From NCBI GenBank assembly GCA_903866915.1, contig CAIPPO010000033.1:1-43778 (forward strand): a stretch of 43,778 bases of DNA, read 5' to 3'. Below are positions 30,240 to 39,331 of the stretch, piece by piece. The position numbers and the translations under genes are program-made. Numbering within the stretch: position 1 is the first letter of the stretch; every line of letters starts with the position of its first letter. The notes under the pieces are model-generated. The model did not search any database, was not told where the DNA came from, and saw only the letters and a program-made list of their open reading frames with translations. The DNA is from an uncultured Mucilaginibacter sp. Its GTDB lineage: Bacteria > Bacteroidota > Bacteroidia > Sphingobacteriales > Sphingobacteriaceae.

Positions 30240-30680
30240 TTAGTTTGTTGCGGCTACCAGCGCCGATCGTTCAAAATTTAATATTTCATCGGCGCTGCGG
30301 TAATCAGCAAGGCCTATTTCATGCAGATATTTGCAATTGCATGGATGCCCAGGTGAAACATATACCGGCATATCAAAACCCAGTTGCTGGTAATAGGGGG
30401 TGATAAATGCCTGAACCGGTAAATTATTCGCTGTCTCTATGATCGATGAGGTGAGCTTACGCAATGGTTTGAGCAGGAGTTTTACCTCGCAAACTTTGAA
30501 ACGATCGGTAAACGGGATCCAGCGATGAACATCATCAATGGCAACCAACAGGGCTCCTTGTCGTATGCCTTTAATGGTGCCAATACTCTCTTCTTCGTTC
30601 AAATAACTCCGTATCACCACCTGCTGTCCCAGGTAACGGCTGAAAATTATCAATTGTTCGGCTGCGCTTAATCGATCCAT
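30240..30680 (-). CDS. Conserved hypothetical cytosolic protein, 146 aa
   Basis: I chose the ATG at 30680 (MDRLSAAEQLIIFSRYLGQQVVI). Upstream in-frame codons to 30728 overlap a consensus promoter, which decides the start. The N-terminal half reads GQQVVIRSYLNEEESIGTIKGIRQGALLVAIDDVHRWIPFTDRFKVCEVKLLLKPL, strand-rich and resembling a small SH3-like or barrel domain. The C-terminal half holds GFDMPVYVSPGHPCNCKYLHEIGLADYRSADEILNFER, with a CNC pair. There is no signal peptide or membrane segment. I do not recognise a named family. It lies 67 nt after the desaturase gene but has its own promoter. Confidence 0.62.
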   Translation of the reverse strand: MDRLSAAEQLIIFSRYLGQQVVIRSYLNEEESIGTIKGIRQGALLVAIDDVHRWIPFTDRFKVCEVKLLLKPLRKLTSSIIETANNLPVQAFITPYYQQLGFDMPVYVSPGHPCNCKYLHEIGLADYRSADEILNFERSALVAATN

Positions 30681-30698
30681 AAATGCTAAATATATTAG

Positions 30699-30729
30699 CA
30701 AATATAAATGTTGCAGGTCAAAAACCAAA
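30699..30729 (-). promoter_or_regulatory. Consensus promoter of the 146-aa hypothetical gene
   Basis: On the minus strand TTTG (30726-30729) and TATATTTG (30699-30706) are 19 nt apart, an exact TTTG-N19-TANNTTTG match. Transcription should start about 12 nt before the ATG at 30680. Confidence 0.55.
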
Positions 30730-30747
30730 CAATAACAACTAAAAAAA

Positions 30748-31752
30748 TTAGTTAATTAATTCAGCTTCAAGGTCGGGTTTTGAAACGTCGGTAAGGGCCA
30801 CTTTGCCACGTTCTTTTCTTACGATACGGTTGTAAAGGGAAATTTCCTTTTCAAAAAGGAAGCGGAAAAATAGCATGGTCCATGACTTATGCGACTGCAG
30901 GGAATCGTAATATTCAGGTGCAGCGCGTTTCAGTTCTGGTAGCTTATTCCATGGGATAGAAGGGAAATCGTGGTGCTCATTGTGATAGCCAACGTTGAAC
31001 GCAACTGTATTTAATACACCGTAATAGCTATACGTTTCCTGTTCTGATTGAAAAGTAAGGTAGTGTTCCTGTACCCAGCGTGCGCCAAGGGGATGCAGGC
31101 CGATAGAGAACCAAAAACTAATAAACATAAAGGCAACCGCATGAAAGCCGATAAAATACCAAACAGCGGCTGTAAAGGCTATCTGCACAACAATGTTGAT
31201 CATCAGCCAGGTATCAAAAAATTTGATCTCCTTCAAACGTGAAACACGTGTTCCCTGAAAGATTGGGAAGAAAAGCAGCCAAAGCACTTTACCAATAAAA
31301 TAGTTATTGATCAGTTTTGCTTCCCAGCGGTTAGGTAAGTCGGCATCCAGTTCGTGAATACCCTGGAATGAGTGGTGTTTGATATGGTATTTCTCGAAAG
31401 AAATTGCACCCGGCATGATATGTGGCAGGTTGGCAAAAATTGCTGCCCAACGATTTGCGAGCGCATTTTTAAACAGCAATTGGTGCGCACACTCGTGGAT
31501 CATTACAAAAAGCGAATGGTTGGCAAAAGCCCCATAACAATAGGCAGCCGCAAAAACGATCCACCATGACTGGTCGCGAACCAACCAGGCTACACCCAGC
31601 ATAGAACCCACCAGGCCTATGATAGCGACCATGGTCAGCGGGTTTTTACCAATTAGATTTCTAACTTGAGGAAACTGTTTTAAGATTTTTTTAGTACGAA
31701 TACGATGTGGTTCAGATTCGGTAGAATAGACAAAATCAGTTCTAAATGCCAT
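30748..31752 (-). CDS. Sphingolipid delta-4 desaturase-like fatty acid desaturase
   Basis: This 334-aa membrane desaturase has the three His boxes HECAH (86-90), HIKHH (123-127) and HNEHH (257-261) that bind the di-iron centre. The N terminus (FVYSTESEPHRIRTKKILKQFPQVRNLIG) matches the lipid-desaturase N-terminal domain of eukaryotic dihydroceramide desaturases. The C-terminal third follows human DEGS1 closely: GLHP, EHY, ETYSYYGVLN, NVGYHNEHHDFPSIP and AAPEYYDSL. The family introduces the delta-4 double bond of sphingosine into dihydroceramide. Sphingolipids are native to Sphingobacteria, so the substrate is plausible. No sphingolipid-synthesis genes are nearby, and activity is inferred. Confidence 0.88.
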   Translation of the reverse strand: MAFRTDFVYSTESEPHRIRTKKILKQFPQVRNLIGKNPLTMVAIIGLVGSMLGVAWLVRDQSWWIVFAAAYCYGAFANHSLFVMIHECAHQLLFKNALANRWAAIFANLPHIMPGAISFEKYHIKHHSFQGIHELDADLPNRWEAKLINNYFIGKVLWLLFFPIFQGTRVSRLKEIKFFDTWLMINIVVQIAFTAAVWYFIGFHAVAFMFISFWFSIGLHPLGARWVQEHYLTFQSEQETYSYYGVLNTVAFNVGYHNEHHDFPSIPWNKLPELKRAAPEYYDSLQSHKSWTMLFFRFLFEKEISLYNRIVRKERGKVALTDVSKPDLEAELIN

Positions 31753-31938
31753 GCGTGTAGTTTATTTAATTACGGGTGTTATAATAAATATTATTTCGTT
31801 TTCAATTGCTTGAAAAGGATTGAGCTTAATAGTTTTATTTAGCTATTTAAAGGGGCTGCCTAAAAATTATCCGGCTCTAAATATAAACGTTAATTCTGTA
31901 ATAAAAACGTGATTTGAGGCATTTTTACACAAATAGTA

Positions 31939-34900
31939 TCAATGTGTTTGGTGGAATTTACCTGAACGATAGAAAATTTGAAGCATACTCGGCAGTACGA
32001 TCAGCAGCAAAGGTAAGGCGATAAGGAAACCGCCAATTACTGCAATTGCCAGGGGTTGGTGCAATTGCGCCCCAGCGCCAATACCCAGTGCTAAAGGCAT
32101 TAACGCAACAATGGCTCCGATAGCGGTCATTAATTTAGGTCGCAGGCGGGTTGATATGGCATATACTATAGCTTCGTTGATGTCCTGGTGTACGATGCCC
32201 GGGTGATTTTCCATGATCTCGAGCGCCCGTTGTTTGAATTGCAAAAAGGTAAATATGGCATTTTCGCCGATGATACCAACGATCATGATCAGCCCGGTAT
32301 AACTGCCAACATTTAGGGGCGTTTTGGTGATGTATAAAGCCATCAGACTTCCGGAAGTACCTAATATTGCTATGATCAAAATAAGCAAGGCTATGCGGAA
32401 CTGTTTGAACAGGAACAGGATAACGCCGAAGACCAATAAGCAGGCAACGATCAATATGGTCATTAATTCTTTGAACGATTGTTGTTGTTGCGCATAGTCG
32501 CCACCATATTCTATGTGGAAACCTTCGGGCAGATTTACATTTTGGGCTATACTTTTTTGTATGGCCGGCATTACGCTGCCAATATCGGCACTATCTAAAC
32601 GGGCAGTAACAATACCCATGGCCTGCAGGTTTTCGCGATTGATCTCAGCTTCGCCACCGGAAAGCTTTACCGTAGCAAGTTCATTGATCGGGATCAGTTT
32701 TCCTGCCGGAGTAAAAACAGTTTCATTCTTTATATCTTCAACTTTAAGTGTCCTGTTGCCGGGGTAGACCATTCTGATGGGCGACAATTGCTCACGCTCG
32801 AGGATATTTCCTATGATGTTGCCTTCCAGTGATGTTTGCAATTGAAACTGCAGGCTGGCCGGTGTAATATTATATTGAGCCAATTTACTATAGATCGGAT
32901 CGATACTCACTGAAGGGCCGGCAATGACTATACCATCCAAAACATCAGCAGTACCCTTTACGGTGCTGGTGGCTTTTGCTATTTGTTTTGAAAGCTCATG
33001 CAATTTATCCGGGTTGTCGCCAAATACTTTGATCTGAATTGGCTCGACAGATGTCGTCAGATCGCCAAGCATATCCGTTATTACCTGTCCGAATTCGATC
33101 ACCAAAGCAGGTTGGTTGACGGCTATCTTCTGACGAAGTTCGCTTATCACCTCGTCGGTAGTTCTGTCTCTTTTCTTTTTTAGCTGGATCAGGTAATCGC
33201 CGCGGTTAGGCTCAGTGATAAAGAAACCCATTTCGGTTCCCGTCCGGCGGGAGTAGGCATTAACTTCGGGAACTTTAACGATGATCTTTTCTACTTCACG
33301 TAACATCCTGTCTGTTTCTTCCAGCGATGTACCGGCGGGCGAATGGTAATCGAGCACGATACTACCTTCGTCCATATCCGGCAGGAAGCCGGTTTCCAGC
33401 AAGCCAGGTAATATGGCCAGTGCTGCAATGCAAACACCCATAATGATCAAACTTAACCAGGGGTGCAGGATAAACCATTTGACCCATTGTTGTTTTTTAA
33501 CCAGGTGTATCTCTTCCTTTTGATCGCGACTTATTTTCTTCTTATTTTTTCGGGTGAGCAATAAATAGATAACAGGCAAGCCGATCCATGTTACAAAGAA
33601 TGAACACACCAGCGTGATGATCATGGTGTTCGTCAGAATATTAAAATAAGCTCCGGCAACACCACTCATTAAAAAGAAAGGAACGAATATCACAATAGTG
33701 CTGACTGACGAACCTATCATAGCAGGGAAAAGGTAATCGATCGCTTTTTGCAGGATAGTGGATGTGGGTTCGTCAGGATGCTCTTCGTGGGTTCTATGGA
33801 TCTGCTCCACCACTACAATAGCATCATCAATGATCAAACCTATGGCTGCCGCTATAGCGCCCAGGGTCATGATGTTGAAGGTATAACCAAGCCCGTATAA
33901 TACCAACAGGGTAAGACCAAGTGTAACCGGTATGGTGATCAAAATGGTAGCGCTTGCCTTCAATGAACGAAGGAATATGACCGCAACAATAATAGCAAGC
34001 AGCAAACCTATCCAAAGACTGTCGCTTACGCTTTTGATCGAGTCGTTCACAAAATCAGCCTGAATATAATAGGGTTTTATGGTAACGTCCTTCGGCAATA
34101 GTTTTTGCAGATCGGTGACTTTGGCAGCCATATCAGATGATAGGGATACCAGGTTTGCATTGGGCTGTTTGATCACTGCGATGAGCACGCCCGGGTGTCC
34201 ATTTGCATTGATCTTTACGTATTCGGTCCCTTCATCAATATTAATTTGAGCAAAATCTTTCAGTCTTGTAATTCTCTTACGGTTATTGCCAATCACCAGG
34301 TTTGCCAACTGGTCCTTTGCGTTGATGGTGGCATCGGTAACAGTAAGATAGAAGAGTTTATAGTCGGATAAATACCCCTCAGATTTTACAAAATTGGTAT
34401 TGCTAAGCGTCGTACTGATGATATCAGGCGTTAAGCCAAGCGAACTCATTTTTTGCTTATCCAGCGTAAGCCAGTATTCTTTCGCCTTCCCACCAATTAT
34501 CCTGATCTCGGAAACCCCATCGACCTGTGAAAGAAAAGGTTTGATCGTATAGGTAGCCAATTGACGCAATTCGATGGGGCTACGGGTATGGCTTTCAAGG
34601 GTGTAGCCACTTACCGGCAGGATGGAAGGATTCATTTTCGCAACCGTAATATTTACGTCGGCGGGTAATTCATTTTTTACCTGATCGATACTGCTTTGGA
34701 TACGCTGCTGGGCGAGGTCGATATCAGAGCCCCAGTTTAAATAGGCAGATATTTCGCAACTACCGCGACCGGTAGTGCTTCTTACAGTTTGCAATTCAGG
34801 CACCTGTTTAATGGCGTTTTCTAACGGCTTGGTAACCGTAACCATCATTTTATTAACCGGCTGCAAACCTTCTTCAGCTATGATCTTTATTTTAGGAAAT

Positions 34901-35025
34901 GTAATCTCGGGGAAAAGCGAGGTCTGCATTTTTGAATACACAAACAAACCACTCATGATAATGAGTGAAAGCACCAGGCTAAGTGGTTTTTTGTGCGATA
35001 TGAAGAAATCCCTGATCGGTGTCAT
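31939..35025 (-). CDS. RND family efflux transporter permease
   Basis: This 1028-aa inner-membrane protein has the 12-helix, two-large-loop plan of AcrB/MexB-type pumps. It has an N-terminal helix (about 12-31), a periplasmic porter domain, and TM4 with the proton-relay pair Asp400-Asp401 in GLIIDDAIVVVEQ. The DD pair is the HAE (drug-exporter) signature; metal pumps of the CzcA/CusA group usually carry DG there. The second half repeats the layout (NVGSYTGLIMIVGIIGENAIFTFLQFK). Its start overlaps the adaptor stop by one base (TAATG). Adaptor and TolC genes precede it, completing a tripartite pump. Cargo is unknown. Confidence 0.92.
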   Translation of the reverse strand: MTPIRDFFISHKKPLSLVLSLIIMSGLFVYSKMQTSLFPEITFPKIKIIAEEGLQPVNKMMVTVTKPLENAIKQVPELQTVRSTTGRGSCEISAYLNWGSDIDLAQQRIQSSIDQVKNELPADVNITVAKMNPSILPVSGYTLESHTRSPIELRQLATYTIKPFLSQVDGVSEIRIIGGKAKEYWLTLDKQKMSSLGLTPDIISTTLSNTNFVKSEGYLSDYKLFYLTVTDATINAKDQLANLVIGNNRKRITRLKDFAQINIDEGTEYVKINANGHPGVLIAVIKQPNANLVSLSSDMAAKVTDLQKLLPKDVTIKPYYIQADFVNDSIKSVSDSLWIGLLLAIIVAVIFLRSLKASATILITIPVTLGLTLLVLYGLGYTFNIMTLGAIAAAIGLIIDDAIVVVEQIHRTHEEHPDEPTSTILQKAIDYLFPAMIGSSVSTIVIFVPFFLMSGVAGAYFNILTNTMIITLVCSFFVTWIGLPVIYLLLTRKNKKKISRDQKEEIHLVKKQQWVKWFILHPWLSLIIMGVCIAALAILPGLLETGFLPDMDEGSIVLDYHSPAGTSLEETDRMLREVEKIIVKVPEVNAYSRRTGTEMGFFITEPNRGDYLIQLKKKRDRTTDEVISELRQKIAVNQPALVIEFGQVITDMLGDLTTSVEPIQIKVFGDNPDKLHELSKQIAKATSTVKGTADVLDGIVIAGPSVSIDPIYSKLAQYNITPASLQFQLQTSLEGNIIGNILEREQLSPIRMVYPGNRTLKVEDIKNETVFTPAGKLIPINELATVKLSGGEAEINRENLQAMGIVTARLDSADIGSVMPAIQKSIAQNVNLPEGFHIEYGGDYAQQQQSFKELMTILIVACLLVFGVILFLFKQFRIALLILIIAILGTSGSLMALYITKTPLNVGSYTGLIMIVGIIGENAIFTFLQFKQRALEIMENHPGIVHQDINEAIVYAISTRLRPKLMTAIGAIVALMPLALGIGAGAQLHQPLAIAVIGGFLIALPLLLIVLPSMLQIFYRSGKFHQTH

Positions 35026-35972
35026 TATTGTACGATTTTTATTTTGGCCGTATCAGGTAAACCGTAATTGCCGGTAACAACTATCTTGTCACCTGGTTGG
35101 AATTTAGGCGACAATACTTCTATCCGGTCACCAGTCTCGATACCCCTGGTGATCGGAATTTTTACAGCTGTAGTTTGGTTGATCAGTTTCATCACCCAAA
35201 ATTCTGTTTGGGTTTCATTTGATAATACCGCATCTTTTGGCAGCGATTGGGTTTTGTTTTTTGCCGATTTAACGATCCGTGCTTTTGCTACCAGGTTTTC
35301 GGGTATTTGCTGCCCGCTGTTTACTTTTAAAACTACTGCCTGAGTTTGGGCAACCGTATCTACCGATGGCATAAACGAACTGACCGTGCCATCTAAATTT
35401 TGCCCCCCTGGCAGGCTAAGCCTGATATGCTCATTCAGATTTACATATTGCCGTAATTCGTAGGGTAACTGAAGCAGGAATACGAAACTTGAGCGATCGC
35501 TTATCGTAGCCAGAGCCTCGCCGTCCTGCACGTAATCGCCAAGCTGATGATTCATTTGTGATATGTACCCGTTTTTAGATGATTTTATCTTGCTTAATCC
35601 TGAAAACTTCAGCGTTGAGTCTAATACCGAAATACTGTTGCCGATCGCCTGGGCCTCTTTAGTTTTTATTTCAAACAATAGCTGCCCGATTTTCACTTCC
35701 TGACCCTGTTGGGTATTTACTTTAGTGATATAGCCGATAGCGTTTGATTTGACGTAGTTTTTTTGAAGAAATACCGAGGTTGCATTCAAGTCGATATAAT
35801 CAGTCATTGAATTTTGGTCGATCGTGGTTACCGTAACAGGTGTTTGGGCTTCAACCTTTGATGTATCTTCGTCGTCAGCTTTTTTGTTGCTGGTACAGGA
35901 GCTAAGCGCAATAGTTAAACCCGCAACTAAATAAAGCAGCTGACCGGTGTATTTGGCGATCTTTGTTTTCAT
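35025..35972 (-). CDS. RND periplasmic adaptor lipoprotein (MFP)
   Basis: This 315-aa protein has an SpII lipobox LSSC (Cys26). It has a lipoyl/barrel-sandwich split into AIGYITKVNTQQGQEVKIGQLLFEI and KIKSSKNGYISQMNHQLGDYVQDGEALATI, with only a short hairpin between the halves. A beta-barrel (HIRLSLPGGQNLDGTVSSF) and a membrane-proximal domain (RGIETGDRIEVLSPKFQPGDKIVVTGNYGL) follow. It links the inner-membrane RND protein to the TolC protein. It starts 1 nt after the TolC gene ends. The short hairpin is typical of compact Bacteroidota adaptors. Confidence 0.9.
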   Translation of the reverse strand: MKTKIAKYTGQLLYLVAGLTIALSSCTSNKKADDEDTSKVEAQTPVTVTTIDQNSMTDYIDLNATSVFLQKNYVKSNAIGYITKVNTQQGQEVKIGQLLFEIKTKEAQAIGNSISVLDSTLKFSGLSKIKSSKNGYISQMNHQLGDYVQDGEALATISDRSSFVFLLQLPYELRQYVNLNEHIRLSLPGGQNLDGTVSSFMPSVDTVAQTQAVVLKVNSGQQIPENLVAKARIVKSAKNKTQSLPKDAVLSNETQTEFWVMKLINQTTAVKIPITRGIETGDRIEVLSPKFQPGDKIVVTGNYGLPDTAKIKIVQ

Positions 35973-35973
35973 G

Positions 35974-37212
35974 TTACTTATTCCAGTAGTTTAATTGGTT
36001 GATCAATTGTAATTTACTGATCAGGGTTTGTGTTTTCAGGTTCCTTACGGTCAGGTAATTATTGATAGCTAATATCAGGTCGGCAATTTTAACATCACCG
36101 TTTTCCAGTAATTTAGTGTCCACTTTGATCAGCGTTTCTGAATATTTTATCTGATCTTCAATTTGTGGCATCAGTGTTTCATTTTCATTGATCTGCTGTG
36201 TCAGCTGGGCAATTTGCTGGCGGTATTGCACATTAAAAAAGGCTTTGTAATTTTCCCTGGTCTCCTCTTCCAGCGAAAATTTTTTGTATTGTAATTTCCG
36301 CTGCCCGCCATCATAAAGCGGTATCGATAAACCAAAGCCAAAACTGGTACCGAAATTTCTCCAGGCCTGTCCCATAAAGTCGCTGTTATAACCCGCGTCG
36401 GCAAAAATATTTGCTTTGGGTTTATAAGTATAGTCTAGCTGCTGGCGACTGTTGACGATCTTTAAACTGTCAAGCCGGTATTGCGTAAAAAATATACTGT
36501 TATTATTAGTAAATGGTACGATCCGCTCTAAACCAGGGTAGCTGAGTTCGGTTTGGGTGGTGTCTGCAATACCTGCCAGGTAGTTCAAGGTGGCGAAATC
36601 ATTTTTATATTGCAAACGGGCTTGCGATAATTGAAGTTCCTGTTGTTTTAACGTTACCAGGAAAGTCAGGTAATCGCTTTGATGGTAAACGTTATTCTGG
36701 GTAAGCTTTTTCAACACTTCTTCTTCCGAACTTAGTAGTGTAACGATCTCGCGGTTGAATTTTAGTTGTTGCTGGTCGCCATAGGTAGTAACATATTGTG
36801 CAGTTATAGCTTTTTTCAGATCCTGCTCAGATATCCTCGCCTGATTCATCGTTGATGCTGATTGCAGCGAAATGCCTTCCAACTGGGTATTGACGTTATT
36901 TTTACTGACAATAGCCTTATTGATACCTACCAGACCATTGAGCGTATGGGCATTAGTGATGGGTTCGGAATACCCTACGCTACCAATTGTAGGCGCATAC
37001 AAACCAGCACTTGTTAAAGCGACCTGGGGTTTGTAACCGGCTAACAATCTCAAGCTATCTAATTGATTAGAAGCTATCTGGTTACTGAGATCTTTAATAA
37101 GTGGACTATTGCTTTTGGCTAACTCAATATAGCGATCTAAAGTATTGATCGATTGCGCAAATGAATGGAAGGAAATAAATACGGTTAAAAAAACGCCAAA
37201 AAGCCATTTCAT
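35974..37212 (-). CDS. TolC family outer membrane efflux protein
   Basis: This 412-aa protein has a signal peptide (about 1-20, FGVFLTVFISFHSFAQ). It has the duplicated helical plan of TolC/OprM: LDRYIELAKSNSPLIKDLSNQIASNQLDSLRLLAGYKPQVAL in the first repeat, and DAGYNSDFMGQAWRNFGTSFGFGLSIPLYDGGQRKLQYKKF, with the conserved sIPLYDGGQR motif, in the second. Long periplasmic helices follow each. It forms the outer-membrane channel of the pump. It is the first gene of the efflux operon, 68 nt after the histidine kinase, so it may be co-transcribed with the regulators. Confidence 0.9.
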   Translation of the reverse strand: MKWLFGVFLTVFISFHSFAQSINTLDRYIELAKSNSPLIKDLSNQIASNQLDSLRLLAGYKPQVALTSAGLYAPTIGSVGYSEPITNAHTLNGLVGINKAIVSKNNVNTQLEGISLQSASTMNQARISEQDLKKAITAQYVTTYGDQQQLKFNREIVTLLSSEEEVLKKLTQNNVYHQSDYLTFLVTLKQQELQLSQARLQYKNDFATLNYLAGIADTTQTELSYPGLERIVPFTNNNSIFFTQYRLDSLKIVNSRQQLDYTYKPKANIFADAGYNSDFMGQAWRNFGTSFGFGLSIPLYDGGQRKLQYKKFSLEEETRENYKAFFNVQYRQQIAQLTQQINENETLMPQIEDQIKYSETLIKVDTKLLENGDVKIADLILAINNYLTVRNLKTQTLISKLQLINQLNYWNK

Positions 37213-37280
37213 TAAATACTGTGTTGAGGATTTTGCACTAAAATAAATATTTAATTCTGTAAAAATTTAGGATAAGCGGG

Positions 37281-38558
37281 TCAGAATCTAACGGTGAATA
37301 TATGTAAACCATTATTGAAAGTGTAAAGTAGTTCGAAACCAAGGTTTTCGCAAATCTGTTTTGATATGGTTAGGCCAAGGCCACTGCCTTCGGAGCTTGT
37401 AGATTTACTAAATCGTTTAAATACCTGCTCGGGTTGTAACGCAGTATTTTCACCGGTATTTTCTATAACCAGGTAATTTGCCATTAGGTTGATATTGATA
37501 TTACCACCCTGATAATTGTGCCTGATGGCATTGCTGAAAAGATTATTCAAAAGCACTTCTACCAGGTAGGGGTTTGTATCGAGTGCTTTTTCGCTCAAAT
37601 TAACATTTACAATTAGTTGCTTATCATTAAATATCTCCTCGAACTGAACAACCAGGTCTTCAACAATTGATGTCAGGTTAATGTTCTTATGGCCTTCGAC
37701 CAAGCGATTTTCAATCTTCACGAGCAGCAATAGCGACTGGTTAAGCCTCGTCAAACGAGATACGGCACTGTACAGGTCATTTAATAATTTGCTTTGCTGG
37801 TCTGAGAAATGCTCGGTTTGTAACAAGGTATCCAATTTGGAATTAATGACTGCAATTGGTGTAAGCAATTCGTGTGAGGCATTTTCTGTAAAAGTTTTAA
37901 GGTCCTTATAGTCGTTTTTTACCCGTGATGACATAGCGCTCACAGCCTGGTTCAGCTCTTTGAATTCGTCGATATTTGTTTCCGGTTGCGGAATGCTATT
38001 TGGATCGGATAGGTTAAATGAACGTAGTTCCAGCAGCAAATTATGGAACGGTTGCCATAGGCGATTAAGCAATAAACGGTTAGTCATGAAAAGTACCAAT
38101 AACAATAGCAGGATTACCCCCGAAGTGATACCAAAGATAATTGTAAGCAGATCCTCAGTTTCAACGGTCGATTTCACAATCAATATCTTGTAGTATTTAC
38201 CTCCTACCATAACCGAGCTAATCAGGCCGCGACCTGATTCAAAAACCTCATGACGGTGATGGCGGCCATGGTGCTCAGAGGGGAAATTACGGTACAAAGT
38301 ATCCAGATAGGCGCGCTTAACAATTCCCGGAGCCACTTCTTCAAACCGGATCTGCTGATCTTCCGACTCAAATACCTGAGGTAAAATATGATTGATGCGC
38401 ACATATTCAAATATTTCATGCTCTTCAACAGCCAGGTCTTTGTCTATGTCTTCTACCAATATCAGCTTTATGGCTACATAGTAAATGATGCCGGTAAATA
38501 ACATGACAACAATAGTGGTAACCAGCGTTACCCGGTTATATTTGGAAAGTAGTTTCAT
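37281..38558 (-). CDS. Sensor histidine kinase with His-rich periplasmic loop
   Basis: This 425-aa protein has two membrane helices (about 10-31 and 138-158) flanking a 105-aa periplasmic sensor. The cytosolic part has a HAMP-like linker, an H-box with His229 in ENASHELLTPIAVINSK, an N-box LLNNLFSNAIRHN and a G-box EGSGLGLTISKQI. The sensor holds SEHHGRHHRHEVFESG (about 94-109), with five His in eight residues, which suggests metal sensing. The start overlaps the response-regulator stop by 4 nt (ATGA). It likely phosphorylates that regulator and controls the adjoining efflux operon. Confidence 0.9.
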   Translation of the reverse strand: MKLLSKYNRVTLVTTIVVMLFTGIIYYVAIKLILVEDIDKDLAVEEHEIFEYVRINHILPQVFESEDQQIRFEEVAPGIVKRAYLDTLYRNFPSEHHGRHHRHEVFESGRGLISSVMVGGKYYKILIVKSTVETEDLLTIIFGITSGVILLLLLVLFMTNRLLLNRLWQPFHNLLLELRSFNLSDPNSIPQPETNIDEFKELNQAVSAMSSRVKNDYKDLKTFTENASHELLTPIAVINSKLDTLLQTEHFSDQQSKLLNDLYSAVSRLTRLNQSLLLLVKIENRLVEGHKNINLTSIVEDLVVQFEEIFNDKQLIVNVNLSEKALDTNPYLVEVLLNNLFSNAIRHNYQGGNININLMANYLVIENTGENTALQPEQVFKRFSKSTSSEGSGLGLTISKQICENLGFELLYTFNNGLHIFTVRF

Positions 38559-39232
38559 TGCTCAGTAAGTTTGTAGCCCATGCCGTAGGTTGCATGGATA
38601 TAGTCATTGCTTCCAGCCTCGAGTAACTTCTTTCGCAGGTTTTTGATGTGCGAATATATAAAGTCGAAATTATTGGCCATATCTATCCCATCTCCCCAAA
38701 GATGTTCGGCGATAGCATTTTTAGAAACTACTTTTTCTTTGTTTGCAACAAAATACAGCAAAAGGGCATATTCTTTACGGGTAAGCTTAACCGGCTGGTC
38801 ATTAACTTTGATCGATTTGGCCAACAGGTCGATAGCGATCTCATTAAACAAAAGGATATTACTCCCGTTGAACGATTTCCTTCGGATAATTGCTGATACC
38901 CTTGCCCTGAGTTCTGAAAGGTGAAATGGTTTTACGAGGTAATCATCCGCGCCCAGGTCAAGTCCTTCAAGCCTGTCGTCTAAAGAGTTTTTTGCCGAGA
39001 TGATCAAAATCCCGTCGTTGTATTCTTTTTGTTTAATTGTTTTTAAAATATCAATTCCATTACCGCCGGGGAGTGTAATATCCAATAAAATGCAATCATA
39101 GCGGTATAAGCTAACTTTAGCCAATGCTTCAGCATAGGTGGAAGCTATTTCACAAATGTTCCCTGCTTCGGCAAAATATTCTTCAATACTTTCCCGTAGT
39201 CCTTTTTCGTCCTCTATAATAAGTAACTTCAT
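38555..39232 (-). CDS. OmpR/PhoB family response regulator
   Basis: I chose the ATG at 39232 (MKLLIIEDEKGLRESI, 225 aa). The upstream frame to 39307 is AT-rich and not conserved-looking. The receiver domain has acidic residues in IEDE, phospho-acceptor Asp51 in CILLDITLPGG, Ser79 in LIISAK and Lys101 in LVKPF. A winged-helix DNA-binding domain follows (about 130-222; LTRKEYALLLYFVANKEKVVSKN, HIKNLRKKLLEAGSNDYIHATYGMGYKL). It is the first gene of the regulator-efflux unit, and the EamA gene diverges from it across 99 nt. Confidence 0.92.
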   Translation of the reverse strand: MKLLIIEDEKGLRESIEEYFAEAGNICEIASTYAEALAKVSLYRYDCILLDITLPGGNGIDILKTIKQKEYNDGILIISAKNSLDDRLEGLDLGADDYLVKPFHLSELRARVSAIIRRKSFNGSNILLFNEIAIDLLAKSIKVNDQPVKLTRKEYALLLYFVANKEKVVSKNAIAEHLWGDGIDMANNFDFIYSHIKNLRKKLLEAGSNDYIHATYGMGYKLTEQ

Positions 39233-39331
39233 TGAAAAATAATTTTTATAAAAATATAAACAGATTTTGTACAAATATTGTAATTGTGAATTCACATGCT
39301 GATGCAATTCAATATTTAATCTATTAAAACT

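Noticed and set aside
31887-37265. TTAATTCTGTAAWAA at both flanks of the RND operon as a direct repeat or insertion footprint
   Set aside because: The match is about 12 nt in AT-rich sequence, with no inverted ends, target duplication or mobility gene.
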